Below are positions 8,390-16,994 of a DNA stretch of 64,000 nt, piece after piece. The stretch is from Aequorivita viscosa (GTDB lineage Bacteria; Bacteroidota; Bacteroidia; Flavobacteriales; Flavobacteriaceae), in assembly GCF_900106795.1 (NCBI RefSeq), contig NZ_FNNS01000006.1, positions 1-64,000 on the forward strand, written 5' to 3'. Below the pieces are notes generated by a model. That model was not told the DNA's origin, did not search any database, and saw only the letters and a list, made by a program, of their open reading frames with translations. Numbering within the stretch: the stretch's first letter is position 1; every line of letters starts with the position of its first letter. The position numbers were made by a program, and so were the translations under genes.

Positions 8390-9829
8390 GTGAAAATTCA
8401 GAATAAAGCCACACTTGAATTGAGCCAGGAAGAAATGAAAAGCTACGGCTATGAAGTTGTGGATGCAATCGTAGCGCATTTTGTTACACAGAACGATAAG
8501 TTGCCCGTGGTTTCTGGTTCGCGCTCAGAAATGGAAAAGTTGTTTCTTGAAGAAGCACCCGAAAACCCAACCAATGCAAAAGAGGTTTTAAACTTTGTTT
8601 TAAATGAGGTTATGACCAAAAGCAATATCGTTTCGCATCCCAAATCGTATTCTTTCGTTCCGGGACCGAGTAATTATATTAGCGCTATGGCCGATAGCTT
8701 AACGGCAGGATTCAATATTTTTTCTGGTGGTTGGCAAGCTTCTCCTGCAGCAGCCGAAATGGAAATTGTAACCATGAACTGGCTTTTAAAAATGTTCGGT
8801 TTCCCTCAGAAAAAAGGAGGCGGAATTTTTACAAGTGGTGGCTCAATGGCCAATTTAACCGGAATTGTAACCGCACGTACGGTAAAGTGTGGCGATGATT
8901 TTAGCAAGGCAGTTATCTACCTTTCCGATCAGGCACACTCTTCAAATATAAAAGCTATTCGTGTTCTTGGCTTTAAAAAAGAGCAAATCCGGATTATCCC
9001 TACCGATAGCGAATTCAAATTTTCGCTCAACAAATTAAAAAATGCCATTGCAAAAGACAGACTCGAAGGTTGGCAACCCTTTCTTTTAATTGCAACTGCA
9101 GGCACAACAAATACAGGAACAGTCGATCCGCTTTCAGATATTTCAAAAATCTGTAAAAAGGAAGATATCTGGTTTCATATTGACGGTGCTTATGGAGGTT
9201 TTGCAATACTTTCAGATGACGGAAAACCTCTATTAAAAGGAATAGAAAAAGCCGATTCCCTTACTATCGACCCTCACAAATGGTTCTATCAGCCTTATGA
9301 GATTGGCTGTTTATTGGTGAAAAGGCATAAATGGTTAAAAGGAACTTTTACTGAAAGACCTGAATACTTGCGGGATATTGAGGGCAATACTTCTGAAATA
9401 AATTTCTACGACCACGGTATTGAACTTACCCGACGTTTTCGGGCGTTAAAATTTTATATGTCCGTAAAAACATTCGGATTGAGCGAATTTAGAAAAGCTA
9501 TTTCCTATAACATAAAACTTGCCGAAGCTACAGAGTCGTATCTTCGAAAAAGTCCTAATTGGGAGGTAGTTTCGCCAGCAACTTTAGCCGTTGTAAACTT
9601 CAGATATAACCCTATTGGAAACAAGCTTTCTGAAAAAAAACTAGACGAATTAAATCAGTATATTTCACAAGAGGTTGTGAGTTCAAAGGAAGCGTTATTG
9701 GTTACGACCATCCTTAATAAGCAAGTAGTTTTACGAATGTGCTTAATCAATCCACGCACAACTATGGATGATATTATGGAAACCATGAATCTTTGTGAAA
9801 AATTTGCAAGTAAAAAACTTCCAATTTGA
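8390..9829 (+). CDS. PLP-dependent group II amino acid decarboxylase (aromatic-L-amino-acid decarboxylase-like)
   Basis: Fold-type I PLP enzyme of 479 residues, normal for the DDC/GAD group. Visible motifs are SPAAAEMEIVTMNWL near residue 120, FTSGGSMANLTG (phosphate binding), SDQAHSS (the His that stacks on PLP), HIDGAYGG (Asp on the pyridine nitrogen) and DPHKW with the Schiff-base lysine near residue 297. It should convert an amino acid to an amine plus CO2. Aromatic substrates are most likely, but the substrate cannot be fixed by eye. The GTG start at 8390 is the first start after the promoter box. Its stop overlaps the start of the next gene (TTGA), implying translational coupling. Confidence 0.85.
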   Translation: MKIQNKATLELSQEEMKSYGYEVVDAIVAHFVTQNDKLPVVSGSRSEMEKLFLEEAPENPTNAKEVLNFVLNEVMTKSNIVSHPKSYSFVPGPSNYISAMADSLTAGFNIFSGGWQASPAAAEMEIVTMNWLLKMFGFPQKKGGGIFTSGGSMANLTGIVTARTVKCGDDFSKAVIYLSDQAHSSNIKAIRVLGFKKEQIRIIPTDSEFKFSLNKLKNAIAKDRLEGWQPFLLIATAGTTNTGTVDPLSDISKICKKEDIWFHIDGAYGGFAILSDDGKPLLKGIEKADSLTIDPHKWFYQPYEIGCLLVKRHKWLKGTFTERPEYLRDIEGNTSEINFYDHGIELTRRFRALKFYMSVKTFGLSEFRKAISYNIKLAEATESYLRKSPNWEVVSPATLAVVNFRYNPIGNKLSEKKLDELNQYISQEVVSSKEALLVTTILNKQVVLRMCLINPRTTMDDIMETMNLCEKFASKKLPI

Positions 9830-11070
9830 TAAAGGCGGATGTCATAATCATTGGGGGCGGTGCTGCTGGATTTTTTACAGCTATAAATGCTGCTGAAAAA
9901 AATCCAAATCAGAAAATCATCATTTTAGAAAGGGGAAAAGAAGTACTTACCAAAGTGAGAATTTCGGGCGGAGGTAGATGTAATGTAACCCACGCCGAAT
10001 TTATTCCGAGAGATCTATCTCAAAATTACCCGCGTGGAGAAAAAGAACTACTCGGTCCGTTCCATACTTTTATGACTGGAGACACCATTGAATGGTTTGA
10101 GAAGCACGGTGTAGAATTAAAAACAGAAGAGGACGGAAGAATGTTTCCCGTTTCCAATTCTTCGGAATCTATTATAAATTGTTTTCTTTTTGAAACGCGT
10201 AGGTTGAGTGTCGATGTATTGCTCAATCAATCGGTCAAGGAAATTCAAAAAGTTGATGACTCTTTTCTTATAACTACTACTTCAGATAACTTCTCCGCAG
10301 AAAAAATTGTGGTCGCCACTGGAAGCAATCCAAAAATCTGGAAATTACTTGAAGGATTGGGGCATACAATAATTCCAGCGGTGCCTTCGCTTTTCACTTT
10401 CAACATTACAGACGAGCGTATAAAAGACCTCGCTGGAATTGCTAAGAATGCTCGAATAAAAATTCTGAAAGAAAGAGATGTTTTAGAGAACAACGGTTCG
10501 CTTCTAATAACCCATTGGGGAATGAGCGGTCCAGCAATCTTAAAACTTTCAGCTTGGGGCGCACGGACTTTAGAATCCTTAAAATATCAATTTGAAATCG
10601 AAGTTAATTGGTTGGAAAACATTTCTGAAGAAGAAGTTTTAGACGAATTAAAATCACTAAAAGTTAACTTCGGAAAGCAAACAATTTTAAAACACTCCCA
10701 ATTCGAACTTCCGAAGCGATTGTGGCAAAGCCTTATAAAAGCCACAGGCATAAGTGATACACTAACCTGGGCAGAAGCCACGCGCGAAAATCTTCAAAAC
10801 ATCGCCAATCAATTAACAGCTGGAATTTTTCAAGTTGATGGAAAAAGTACTTTTAAAGAAGAATTTGTCACAGCTGGTGGTGTAGATTTAAAAGAAGTGA
10901 ACTTTAAAACTTTCGAAAGCAAGGTATGTGAAAACTTATATTTTGCTGGGGAAGTCCTTAATATTGACGCTATTACAGGAGGCTTCAATTTCCAGAATGC
11001 ATGGACTGGTGGCTTTATCGTTTCACAAAATTTGTCCTCCCCCGACCCCTCCCAAGGAGGGGACCAATAG
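9826..11070 (+). CDS. FAD-dependent HI0933/YhiN-family oxidoreductase
   Basis: A 414-residue flavoprotein of uncertain physiological role. The N-terminal dinucleotide-binding motif (IIIGGGAAGFFTAINAAE) is followed by the family signature KVRISGGGRCNVTH. GVELKTEEDGRMFPVSNSS, VATGSNPKIW, LITHWGMSGPAIL and the C-terminal AGEVLNIDAITGGFNFQNAWTGG block are also present. The start is TTG at 9826, sharing TTGA with the stop of the upstream decarboxylase. The final ~11 residues (SSPDPSQGGDQ) are encoded by a GC-rich palindromic repeat and are not part of the family, so the natural C-terminus was probably just after IVSQNL. Confidence 0.88.
   Translation: MIKADVIIIGGGAAGFFTAINAAEKNPNQKIIILERGKEVLTKVRISGGGRCNVTHAEFIPRDLSQNYPRGEKELLGPFHTFMTGDTIEWFEKHGVELKTEEDGRMFPVSNSSESIINCFLFETRRLSVDVLLNQSVKEIQKVDDSFLITTTSDNFSAEKIVVATGSNPKIWKLLEGLGHTIIPAVPSLFTFNITDERIKDLAGIAKNARIKILKERDVLENNGSLLITHWGMSGPAILKLSAWGARTLESLKYQFEIEVNWLENISEEEVLDELKSLKVNFGKQTILKHSQFELPKRLWQSLIKATGISDTLTWAEATRENLQNIANQLTAGIFQVDGKSTFKEEFVTAGGVDLKEVNFKTFESKVCENLYFAGEVLNIDAITGGFNFQNAWTGGFIVSQNLSSPDPSQGGDQ
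11046..11062. repeat. GC-rich palindromic repeat (CCCCTCC-CAA-GGAGGGG) at gene 3' end
   Basis: Perfect 7-bp arms around 3 bases, within a C-rich stretch unlike the AT-rich surroundings. It encodes the C-terminal tail of the HI0933-family protein. Similar short palindromes are dispersed in many flavobacterial genomes. It lacks a T-run, so it is a poor terminator. Confidence 0.6.
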
Positions 11071-11073
11071 CAT

Positions 11074-11373
11074 TTGTTATATAATTTATATACACAATCT
11101 ATATACAATGGGAAAAAGAAGAAGAAAATAATCGAACTTAAAGATGAGGTTTGGGAGATTCTCGAAAGAGAGGCAAAAGCAGACAATAGATCTTTGAAAA
11201 ATTATATCGAAAATTATTTTGAAAATTTAGCCCGTCAATTAGCGGAACCGTCAGACGAGTATATAACAATGATGGACGATCTATTGGATCGTCAGGAAAA
11301 GGGTACTTTAAAAACTATTCCAATTGATGAAATAAGAAAGAAATATGGCATTTCGCGTAAGACTGTCGATTGA
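11074..11373 (+). CDS. Type II antitoxin-like small protein (start uncertain)
   Basis: The body reads KKIIELKDEVWEILEREAKADNRSLKNYIENYFENLA, a helix-rich pattern seen in flavobacterial antitoxins. The C-terminal part (DEIRKKYGISRKTVD) is the likely toxin-binding tail. The only in-frame start is TTG at 11074, which places a poorly conserved leader over the operator-like palindrome. A better-placed ATG at 11108 is in another frame and is followed at once by G-GGA-AAA. A -1 slip there would give MGKKKKKIIELKDEVW, so either slippage or a one-base change may set the true N-terminus. It overlaps the toxin gene by 29 bases. Confidence 0.7.
   Translation: MLYNLYTQSIYNGKKKKKIIELKDEVWEILEREAKADNRSLKNYIENYFENLARQLAEPSDEYITMMDDLLDRQEKGTLKTIPIDEIRKKYGISRKTVD
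11078..11092. promoter_or_regulatory. Candidate autoregulatory operator of the toxin-antitoxin pair
   Basis: TATATAA-T-TTATATA has perfect 7-bp arms. The word TATATACA then recurs twice (11088-11095 and 11102-11109 region). Such palindromes upstream of an antitoxin are typical binding sites for the antitoxin itself. The site lies between the TTG at 11074 and the ATG at 11108. Confidence 0.35.
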
Positions 11374-11614
11374 TGCACATCGGGAGTTGAAAAAGGCAAA
11401 GTGTTTTTACGAAGCCATGGACAAGAAAATGGAGTTTCTTATTGATTTTGATGAACACATTGAGTTTTTAGAGCAAAACCCACATCTGTTTCAAATTCAC
11501 TATCGGAATGTACGAATTGTTCATTTCAAGATATTTCCTTATTCACTTCACTATAATATTATTGATGGGACAGTGACTGTATTGAACATAATAAGACAAA
11601 GCCAATCCTTTTAA
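11345..11614 (+). CDS. RelE/ParE-family toxin
   Basis: An 89-residue basic protein with the ParE/RelE layout: two N-terminal helices (SIDAHRELKKAKCFYEAMDKK), then FLIDFDEHIEFLEQNPHLFQIHYRNVR and the beta strands HFKIFPYSLHYNII and TVTVLNIIRQS. Known relatives either poison DNA gyrase (ParE) or cleave mRNA (RelE). The RelE catalytic set is not obvious here, so a ParE-like mode is more likely. The start lies inside the antitoxin gene, as expected for a co-translated toxin-antitoxin pair. Length and frame look intact. Confidence 0.8.
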   Translation: MAFRVRLSIDAHRELKKAKCFYEAMDKKMEFLIDFDEHIEFLEQNPHLFQIHYRNVRIVHFKIFPYSLHYNIIDGTVTVLNIIRQSQSF

Positions 11615-11615
11615 C

Positions 11616-11761
11616 ATGCAACCCCACATCGCCCTTCTTCGCGGCATAAACCTTGGCAGCCATAAAAAATAAAAATGGCAGATCTAACACATTTTTTTCG
11701 CGTAGGAATCTTTAAATATAGTAACATATTTTCGGGGCATAATTTTAACCGTCCACGTTGA
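11616..11761 (+). pseudogene. DUF1697 gene remnant (first ~45 codons, frameshifted)
   Basis: From ATG 11616 the sequence reads MQPHIALLRGINLGSHKK, a clear DUF1697 N-terminus (IALLRGINVGG in the family). It hits a stop in an A-run. After a one-base shift it continues KMADLTHFFRVGIFKY to a stop at 11761. The remaining ~130 family residues are absent. It is a dead fragment directly downstream of the toxin. Confidence 0.65.
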
Positions 11762-11879
11762 TTGTCCTTCGCGTTTCAAATATCAAGATAACTACAAATT
11801 TTCGGTCAAACTTCTACCCAAAGACTGTTAATGCACTGTTAAACTAATTTCCTTATGAGTGCGCTGATGTTTTAATGCC

Positions 11880-11887
11880 TAACTTTA
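11880..11887 (+). promoter_or_regulatory. -7-like box TAACTTTA before aconitase
   Basis: Seven of eight bases match TAnnTTTG. The box ends 20 bases before ATG 11908. It favours that ATG over the in-frame ATG at 11875, which lies upstream of the box. Confidence 0.35.
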
Positions 11888-11907
11888 GTAAGCTAAAACA
11901 TCATACC

Positions 11908-14688
11908 ATGAACCAAGATTTATACAACCTCAAAAAAACACTCAAATCATCTAATGAAAGCTTAACGTATTACAGCCTTCCAGAACTCAAAAAGCAAGGC
12001 TATAATATTGAAAAACTTCCCTTCTCTATCCGTATTTTATTAGAAAATGCGCTTAGGAATTATGATGATTTCTCAGTAACTAAAGAACATCTAGATGCAC
12101 TCTTAAAATGGAAGCCTTCGGGCAACGACAAAGATGTTGCGTTTAAACCTGCACGCGTTTTAATGCAAGATTTTACAGGTGTTCCAGCAGTTGTAGACAT
12201 TGCTTCACTTCGAGCCGAAGTTGCACGAAAAGGAGGCGATGCTTCCAAAATAAATCCAATGATTCCAGTAGATCTTGTTATAGACCATAGCGTGCAAGTA
12301 GATTATTTCGCTGCACAATATGCCTATCAGCAAAACATCGAAAAGGAATATGACCGAAATAAAGAACGTTATACATTTTTAAAATGGGCGCAAAAATCAT
12401 TTGATAATTTTAGTGTCGTACCTCCGGGAATGGGAATCTGTCACCAAGTAAACTTAGAATACTTCTCAAAAGGTGTTATTTCCCGTGATGGCATGGCATT
12501 TCCAGACACCTTAGTTGGTCTAGATAGCCACACACCAATGGTTAACGGCATAGGTGTTGTAGCGTGGGGCGTCGGAGGTATAGAAGCTGAAGCTGCGATT
12601 CTTGGACAACCAGTCTATTTTATATCCCCTGAAGTTATTGGTTTGAAACTTACTGGAGAACTCCCCCTTGGCTCTACTGCAACCGATCTAGTACTAACCA
12701 TCGCCAATTTATTAAGAGAATATGGAGTGGTTGGAAAGTTTGTCGAAGTATTTGGTCCAGGTTTAGATAACCTTTCTGTTCCTGACAGAGCTACCATCGG
12801 AAATATGTCGCCAGAATTTGGATGTACCATCACTTATTTTCCAATAGACAACAAGACGTTGGAGTACATGCGCAATAGTAACCGCAGCGAAGCGCAAATT
12901 ACTTTGGTTGAGGATTACTGTAAAGCAAATATGTTGTGGCGCCAAGATGAAGACCAAATTACATATACCGATGTGGTTGAATTAGACATTTCTACAGTTC
13001 AACCAACTGTGGCAGGCCCTAAGCGTCCACAAGACAAAATACTACTGAAAGATTTAAAAGAAAAATTCATCGAACTTGAACACGAATCTTTTGGCCGAAA
13101 ATATATTGAACATTCAGAAAGAGAAGAAGCTATTACCAGATGGAAAGCAGAGGGCGGAAGCCAGCCAAGCGAACAATCGCACGAACCTTCAGCCGACGTT
13201 GAATTTCAAACTGAAGAAAAGAATGGTTTAAAAACAGTCTGGATTTCACAAGGAAACGAAAAATTTATGCTTTCTGATGGTGCTGTGGCAATTGCCGCTA
13301 TCACGTCATGCACCAACACTTCTAACCCTTTTGTAATGATTGGGGCAGGATTAGTGGCCAAAAAAGCACGTGAACAAGGTATAGATGTAAAACCTTGGGT
13401 TAAAACATCTTTAGCGCCTGGTTCAAAAGTAGTAACCGATTATTTAGAAAAAGCCGATTTATTAAAAGATCTTGAAGCACTACAGTTTCATTTAGTGGGT
13501 TATGGTTGTACTTCTTGTATTGGAAATTCAGGTCCATTACCCCCAGAAATTTCTAAAGCAGTTGGCGAAAACGATCTTATAGTAACTTCTGTTCTTTCAG
13601 GAAATAGAAATTTTGAAGCCCGTATTCACGCCGAAGTAAAAATGAACTTCTTAATGTCGCCAATGTTGGTTGTGGCATTCGCATTGGCTGGAAGAGTGGA
13701 CATCGACCTCACTAAGGAGCCTCTAAGCTTTGACCGAAATGGAAGACCTGTTTATTTAAAAGATATTTGGCCAACAGATGACGAAATTAATGAGGTAATG
13801 CGTAAGGTGTTGACCCCTAAAGATTTTAAGAAAAACTACGATGAAATTTTCGATGGCAACGAGATCTGGAGAAATTTAGAGGTGCCTAACGACAGATTAT
13901 ACCAATGGGACGACAGCTCTACGTATATTAAAGAAGCTCCCTTTTTCCACAATCTTTCAAAAGAGCCAAAACCACTTAAAAACATTGAAGGCGCAAGAGC
14001 ATTAATGATGCTTGGCGACAGTATTACCACAGATCACATATCTCCAGCCGGCGCGTTTTCAGCAGATTCTGCCGCAGGAAAATATCTAATCTCTATGGGA
14101 GTGGATAAAAAAGACTTCAATAGTTATGGTTCCCGACGTGGAAACGACGAAGTAATGGTAAGAGGAACCTTCGCCAATGTCCGAATTAAGAACCAACTGG
14201 CTAATCGAGAAGGCGGCTACACAACCTATCTTCCAACTGGTGAAGAAATGAATGTGTATGAAGCTTCCCGAAAATACATTCAAGACGAAACACCACTAAT
14301 CGTACTTACTGGAAAGGAATACGGTAGTGGATCATCTCGTGACTGGGCCGCTAAAGGAACCATCCTGCTAGGGGTAAAAGCTGTTCTAGCAGAAAGCTAC
14401 GAACGAATTCACAGAAGTAATTTGATTATGATGGGCGTGTTGCCACTTGAATATGTAAATGGTGAAACAGCCAAAACCTATGGACTAACTGGAAAGGAAG
14501 TTTTCAATATTACAGGAATCGAAAACGACTTAACCCCTCTAAAAAAAGTTACCATAACAGCTAAAAAAGAAGATGGGTTTGAAGTGTCCTTTAAGGTTAT
14601 AGCTAAACTAGCTTCTCCCATAGAAGTAGCGTATTATCAAAATGAAGGTATTCTTCAATATGTATTGCGTCAGTTTTTGAAAGAATAA
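11908..14688 (+). CDS. acnA: Aconitate hydratase A (aconitase)
   Basis: TCA-cycle enzyme converting citrate to isocitrate through a [4Fe-4S] cluster. The protein is 926 residues from ATG 11908, close to other AcnA/IRP1-type aconitases. The three cluster cysteines are visible: ITSCTNTSNP (about residue 467) and GCTSCIGNSGP (about 534 and 537). Other family blocks are DSHTPMVNGIGVVAWGVGGIEAEAA, the swivel-domain GDSITTDHISPAG, and GSGSSRDWAAKG with active-site arginines. An upstream in-frame ATG at 11875 adds 11 residues, but they overlap the likely promoter. Monocistronic. Confidence 0.95.
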   Translation: MNQDLYNLKKTLKSSNESLTYYSLPELKKQGYNIEKLPFSIRILLENALRNYDDFSVTKEHLDALLKWKPSGNDKDVAFKPARVLMQDFTGVPAVVDIASLRAEVARKGGDASKINPMIPVDLVIDHSVQVDYFAAQYAYQQNIEKEYDRNKERYTFLKWAQKSFDNFSVVPPGMGICHQVNLEYFSKGVISRDGMAFPDTLVGLDSHTPMVNGIGVVAWGVGGIEAEAAILGQPVYFISPEVIGLKLTGELPLGSTATDLVLTIANLLREYGVVGKFVEVFGPGLDNLSVPDRATIGNMSPEFGCTITYFPIDNKTLEYMRNSNRSEAQITLVEDYCKANMLWRQDEDQITYTDVVELDISTVQPTVAGPKRPQDKILLKDLKEKFIELEHESFGRKYIEHSEREEAITRWKAEGGSQPSEQSHEPSADVEFQTEEKNGLKTVWISQGNEKFMLSDGAVAIAAITSCTNTSNPFVMIGAGLVAKKAREQGIDVKPWVKTSLAPGSKVVTDYLEKADLLKDLEALQFHLVGYGCTSCIGNSGPLPPEISKAVGENDLIVTSVLSGNRNFEARIHAEVKMNFLMSPMLVVAFALAGRVDIDLTKEPLSFDRNGRPVYLKDIWPTDDEINEVMRKVLTPKDFKKNYDEIFDGNEIWRNLEVPNDRLYQWDDSSTYIKEAPFFHNLSKEPKPLKNIEGARALMMLGDSITTDHISPAGAFSADSAAGKYLISMGVDKKDFNSYGSRRGNDEVMVRGTFANVRIKNQLANREGGYTTYLPTGEEMNVYEASRKYIQDETPLIVLTGKEYGSGSSRDWAAKGTILLGVKAVLAESYERIHRSNLIMMGVLPLEYVNGETAKTYGLTGKEVFNITGIENDLTPLKKVTITAKKEDGFEVSFKVIAKLASPIEVAYYQNEGILQYVLRQFLKE

Positions 14689-14784
14689 AGCGGTTAATTA
14701 TTTTTGATTTATTGTTCGTGGTTAATCAAATATTTAAACTGTGGTTGGTAAATCGACAATTTTAACCATCAATCGTAAATCAAA

Positions 14785-15111
14785 ATGATTCTACTGGTTC
14801 GACCAAAATTTCTTAGGAAAAATTTTAACGGAATCGCACTTTGGCCTTTTGTAATCGTTAGAAATCCCGATTTATCTCGGGATTTCATATTTTTAAATCA
14901 CGAGCAAATCCATCTTCGGCAACAAATAGAATTGTTGGTAATTTTCTTTTACGTGTGGTACGGAATGGAATTTTTATTGCGATGGATATCATATAAAAAC
15001 AGAAATCTAGCGTATAGAAACATTAGTTTTGAAAGGGAAGCCTACGCTTGTGAAAAGAACTTAAACTATTTAAAAAAAAGGACTTTCTGGAGTTTTCTGA
15101 AATATTTATGA
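14785..15111 (+). CDS. Small membrane-associated protein with HExxH motif
   Basis: A 108-residue protein of unknown function. Residues 39-43 are HEQIH, fitting a zinc-protease HExxH helix. It is followed by a membrane-like stretch (about 49-68) and then SFEREAYACEKN, whose glutamates (83, 85) could supply a third metal ligand. The C-terminus is basic (YLKKRTFWSFLKYL). The layout is like a miniature gluzincin such as those in BlaR1/M56 sensors, but there is no room for the usual flanking membrane helices. It lies 96 bases after aconitase and 49 bases before the desulfhydrase-like gene. Activity is a guess from the motif only. Confidence 0.7.
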   Translation: MILLVRPKFLRKNFNGIALWPFVIVRNPDLSRDFIFLNHEQIHLRQQIELLVIFFYVWYGMEFLLRWISYKNRNLAYRNISFEREAYACEKNLNYLKKRTFWSFLKYL

Positions 15112-15147
15112 ATGCCCCGTAAACACAATAAATCTTAGACTATTTAG

Positions 15148-15155
15148 TACCTTTG
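15148..15155 (+). promoter_or_regulatory. -7 box TACCTTTG, 5 bases before a start codon
   Basis: Exact TAnnTTTG match. The ATG at 15161 follows after only 5 bases, so the transcript would be leaderless or nearly so. Confidence 0.45.
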
Positions 15156-15160
15156 AACCC

Positions 15161-16084
15161 ATGCAAACGCTTTGGCAAAACAAGTCTATTACTACTGAGA
15201 AAATAGATCTTTCAGCTTTTGGAATCAATGATTGTTCATTGTATTTAAGGCGAGAAGACTTGCTTCATCCATTCGTTTCTGGAAATAAATTTAGAAAGCT
15301 GAAGTACAATATCGAAGCTGCCCAATTACAAAAACACGACACTTTATTGACTTTTGGAGGTGCATTTTCAAACCATATCGCCGCAGTAGCGGCAGCAGGA
15401 AAAGAATTGGGATTGAAAACCATCGGAATAATTCGAGGCGAAGAGCTAAAAGGGAAAGTCGATGAAAACCCAACACTATCTTTTGCTCAAAACTGTGGGA
15501 TGCAACTGCATTTTGCCTCTAGGGAATTGTATAGGGAAAAAGAAAGCCTCAAATTTAAAGATGATTTAAGAAAGTTATTTGGTGATTTCTATCTTTTGCC
15601 AGAAGGAGGTACAAATTCATTAGCCATCAAAGGATGTGAAGAAATTTTAAAGAAAGAAGACGCTGTTTACGATTACATCTGTGTTCCTGTTGGGACAGGC
15701 GGAACAATTTCGGGATTGATTAATGCTTCTAAACACAATCAAACTGTTCTCGGATTTTCAGCATTAAAAGGCACTTTTCAAACTTCTGAAATATCAAAAC
15801 ATACTTCAAAAATGAACTTCGAAATCATCGATTCGTACTGTTTTGGTGGGTATGGTAAAATAGATATCGATTTAGTGCGTTTCATCAATGAGTTTAGGTT
15901 AAAAACAAGAATTCCCCTAGATCCTGTCTATACTGGAAAAATGATTTACGGCATTTTGGATCTTTTAAAAAAGGGGTATTTCATGGAAAATAGCTGTATT
16001 TTAGCCGTCCATACGGGAGGCCTTCAAGGGGTGCCTGGAATGAATAAATTATTACTAAAAAAACAATTACCATTAATTGAATAA
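15161..16084 (+). CDS. PLP-dependent D-cysteine desulfhydrase / ACC deaminase family enzyme
   Basis: Fold-type II PLP enzyme of 307 residues. The Schiff-base lysine lies in SGNKFRKLKYN (residues ~45-54), with the catalytic Asn/Ser block FGGAFSNHIAAVAAAGKELG, PEGGTNSLAIKG, and the phosphate-binding VPVGTGGTISGL. Characterised members degrade D-cysteine to pyruvate, H2S and ammonia, or deaminate 1-aminocyclopropane-1-carboxylate; flavobacterial members are more often of the first type. It is followed after one base by the glucosaminidase lipoprotein gene, so the two are probably co-transcribed. The functional link is unclear. Confidence 0.85.
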   Translation: MQTLWQNKSITTEKIDLSAFGINDCSLYLRREDLLHPFVSGNKFRKLKYNIEAAQLQKHDTLLTFGGAFSNHIAAVAAAGKELGLKTIGIIRGEELKGKVDENPTLSFAQNCGMQLHFASRELYREKESLKFKDDLRKLFGDFYLLPEGGTNSLAIKGCEEILKKEDAVYDYICVPVGTGGTISGLINASKHNQTVLGFSALKGTFQTSEISKHTSKMNFEIIDSYCFGGYGKIDIDLVRFINEFRLKTRIPLDPVYTGKMIYGILDLLKKGYFMENSCILAVHTGGLQGVPGMNKLLLKKQLPLIE

Positions 16085-16085
16085 C

Positions 16086-16925
16086 ATGTTTCGAAGATTA
16101 CTCGGTATCCTTCTTATTTGTGCAGTGTGCCTTACAAGTTGTAAGACGAAAAAAAGAGCAACCTTTCACACAAAAAAGCACAGAACGGAACGGGTTGTAC
16201 GCACAAAAGAACCTAGGAAAGAACAAGATATAAAATCCGAAACTCCTGAAACGGTTGAAGCACCTCCAGCAAACGTTCCTTATAGTGATCGAGTCGCTAA
16301 TTACATCAATGATTACAAAGGCATAGCTATGGAAGAAATGCTACAATACGGAATTCCAGCCAGCATTAAATTGGCTCAAGGAATTTTAGAAAGTGGCGCC
16401 GGTGCTGGAGAACTAACCCGAAAAGCAAATAATCATTTTGGCATTAAATGTCATTCAGGTTGGCAAGGAGACAAAGTGTATCACGATGATGATGAGCGAG
16501 GCGAATGCTTCAGAAAATACAACGACCCAAAATATTCATTTAGAGACCATTCCTTGTTTCTAACGCAGCGCAGTAGATATCAAGACCTTTTTAAATTAAG
16601 AAAAGATGATTACGAAGGTTGGGCAAAAGGTCTTAGAAAAGCAGGATATGCAACAGATCCCCGATACCCTCAAAAACTAATCGGCATCATTGAACGCTAT
16701 AATCTTAATCAGTACGACGATCAAGTGTTAGGAAATCGAATTGAGAACCAAGATGAGCCAGATGAATCTAAAATTGCAACCTATGTCGTACAAATGGGCG
16801 ATACTTTATATAGCATTTCCCGAAAATTCAATTTAACAGTAGAAACACTAAAAAAGTATAATGGCTTAACGAGCAATGATATCTCCATTGGTCAGTCATT
16901 ATATCTCCATCCAGTTAAAAATTAA
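16086..16925 (+). CDS. Glucosaminidase-LysM peptidoglycan hydrolase lipoprotein
   Basis: A 279-residue lipoprotein: signal peptide with lipobox LTSC (Cys19), a Lys/Arg-rich linker to about residue 75, then a FlgJ/LytG-type N-acetylglucosaminidase domain. That domain has SIKLAQGILESGAGAGELTRKANNHFGIKC with its catalytic Glu, and SFRDHSLFLTQRSRY. A C-terminal LysM motif (YVVQMGDTLYSISRKFNLTVETLKKYNGL) follows. It should cleave peptidoglycan glycan strands at the cell envelope. ATG 16086 is preferred over TTG 16077 because it opens directly into the signal peptide one base after the upstream stop. Confidence 0.9.
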   Translation: MFRRLLGILLICAVCLTSCKTKKRATFHTKKHRTERVVRTKEPRKEQDIKSETPETVEAPPANVPYSDRVANYINDYKGIAMEEMLQYGIPASIKLAQGILESGAGAGELTRKANNHFGIKCHSGWQGDKVYHDDDERGECFRKYNDPKYSFRDHSLFLTQRSRYQDLFKLRKDDYEGWAKGLRKAGYATDPRYPQKLIGIIERYNLNQYDDQVLGNRIENQDEPDESKIATYVVQMGDTLYSISRKFNLTVETLKKYNGLTSNDISIGQSLYLHPVKN

Positions 16926-16994
16926 TATAAAATTTTGTTCAATCGGGATTTTGATGGAAGTCTTATCAAAACAAATAATCTCTTTTAAATTAAT

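Noticed and set aside
11875-11907. Upstream ATG start for aconitase
   Set aside because: The extra 11 residues cover a -7-like box and are not expected in the family; ATG 11908 fits known N-termini.
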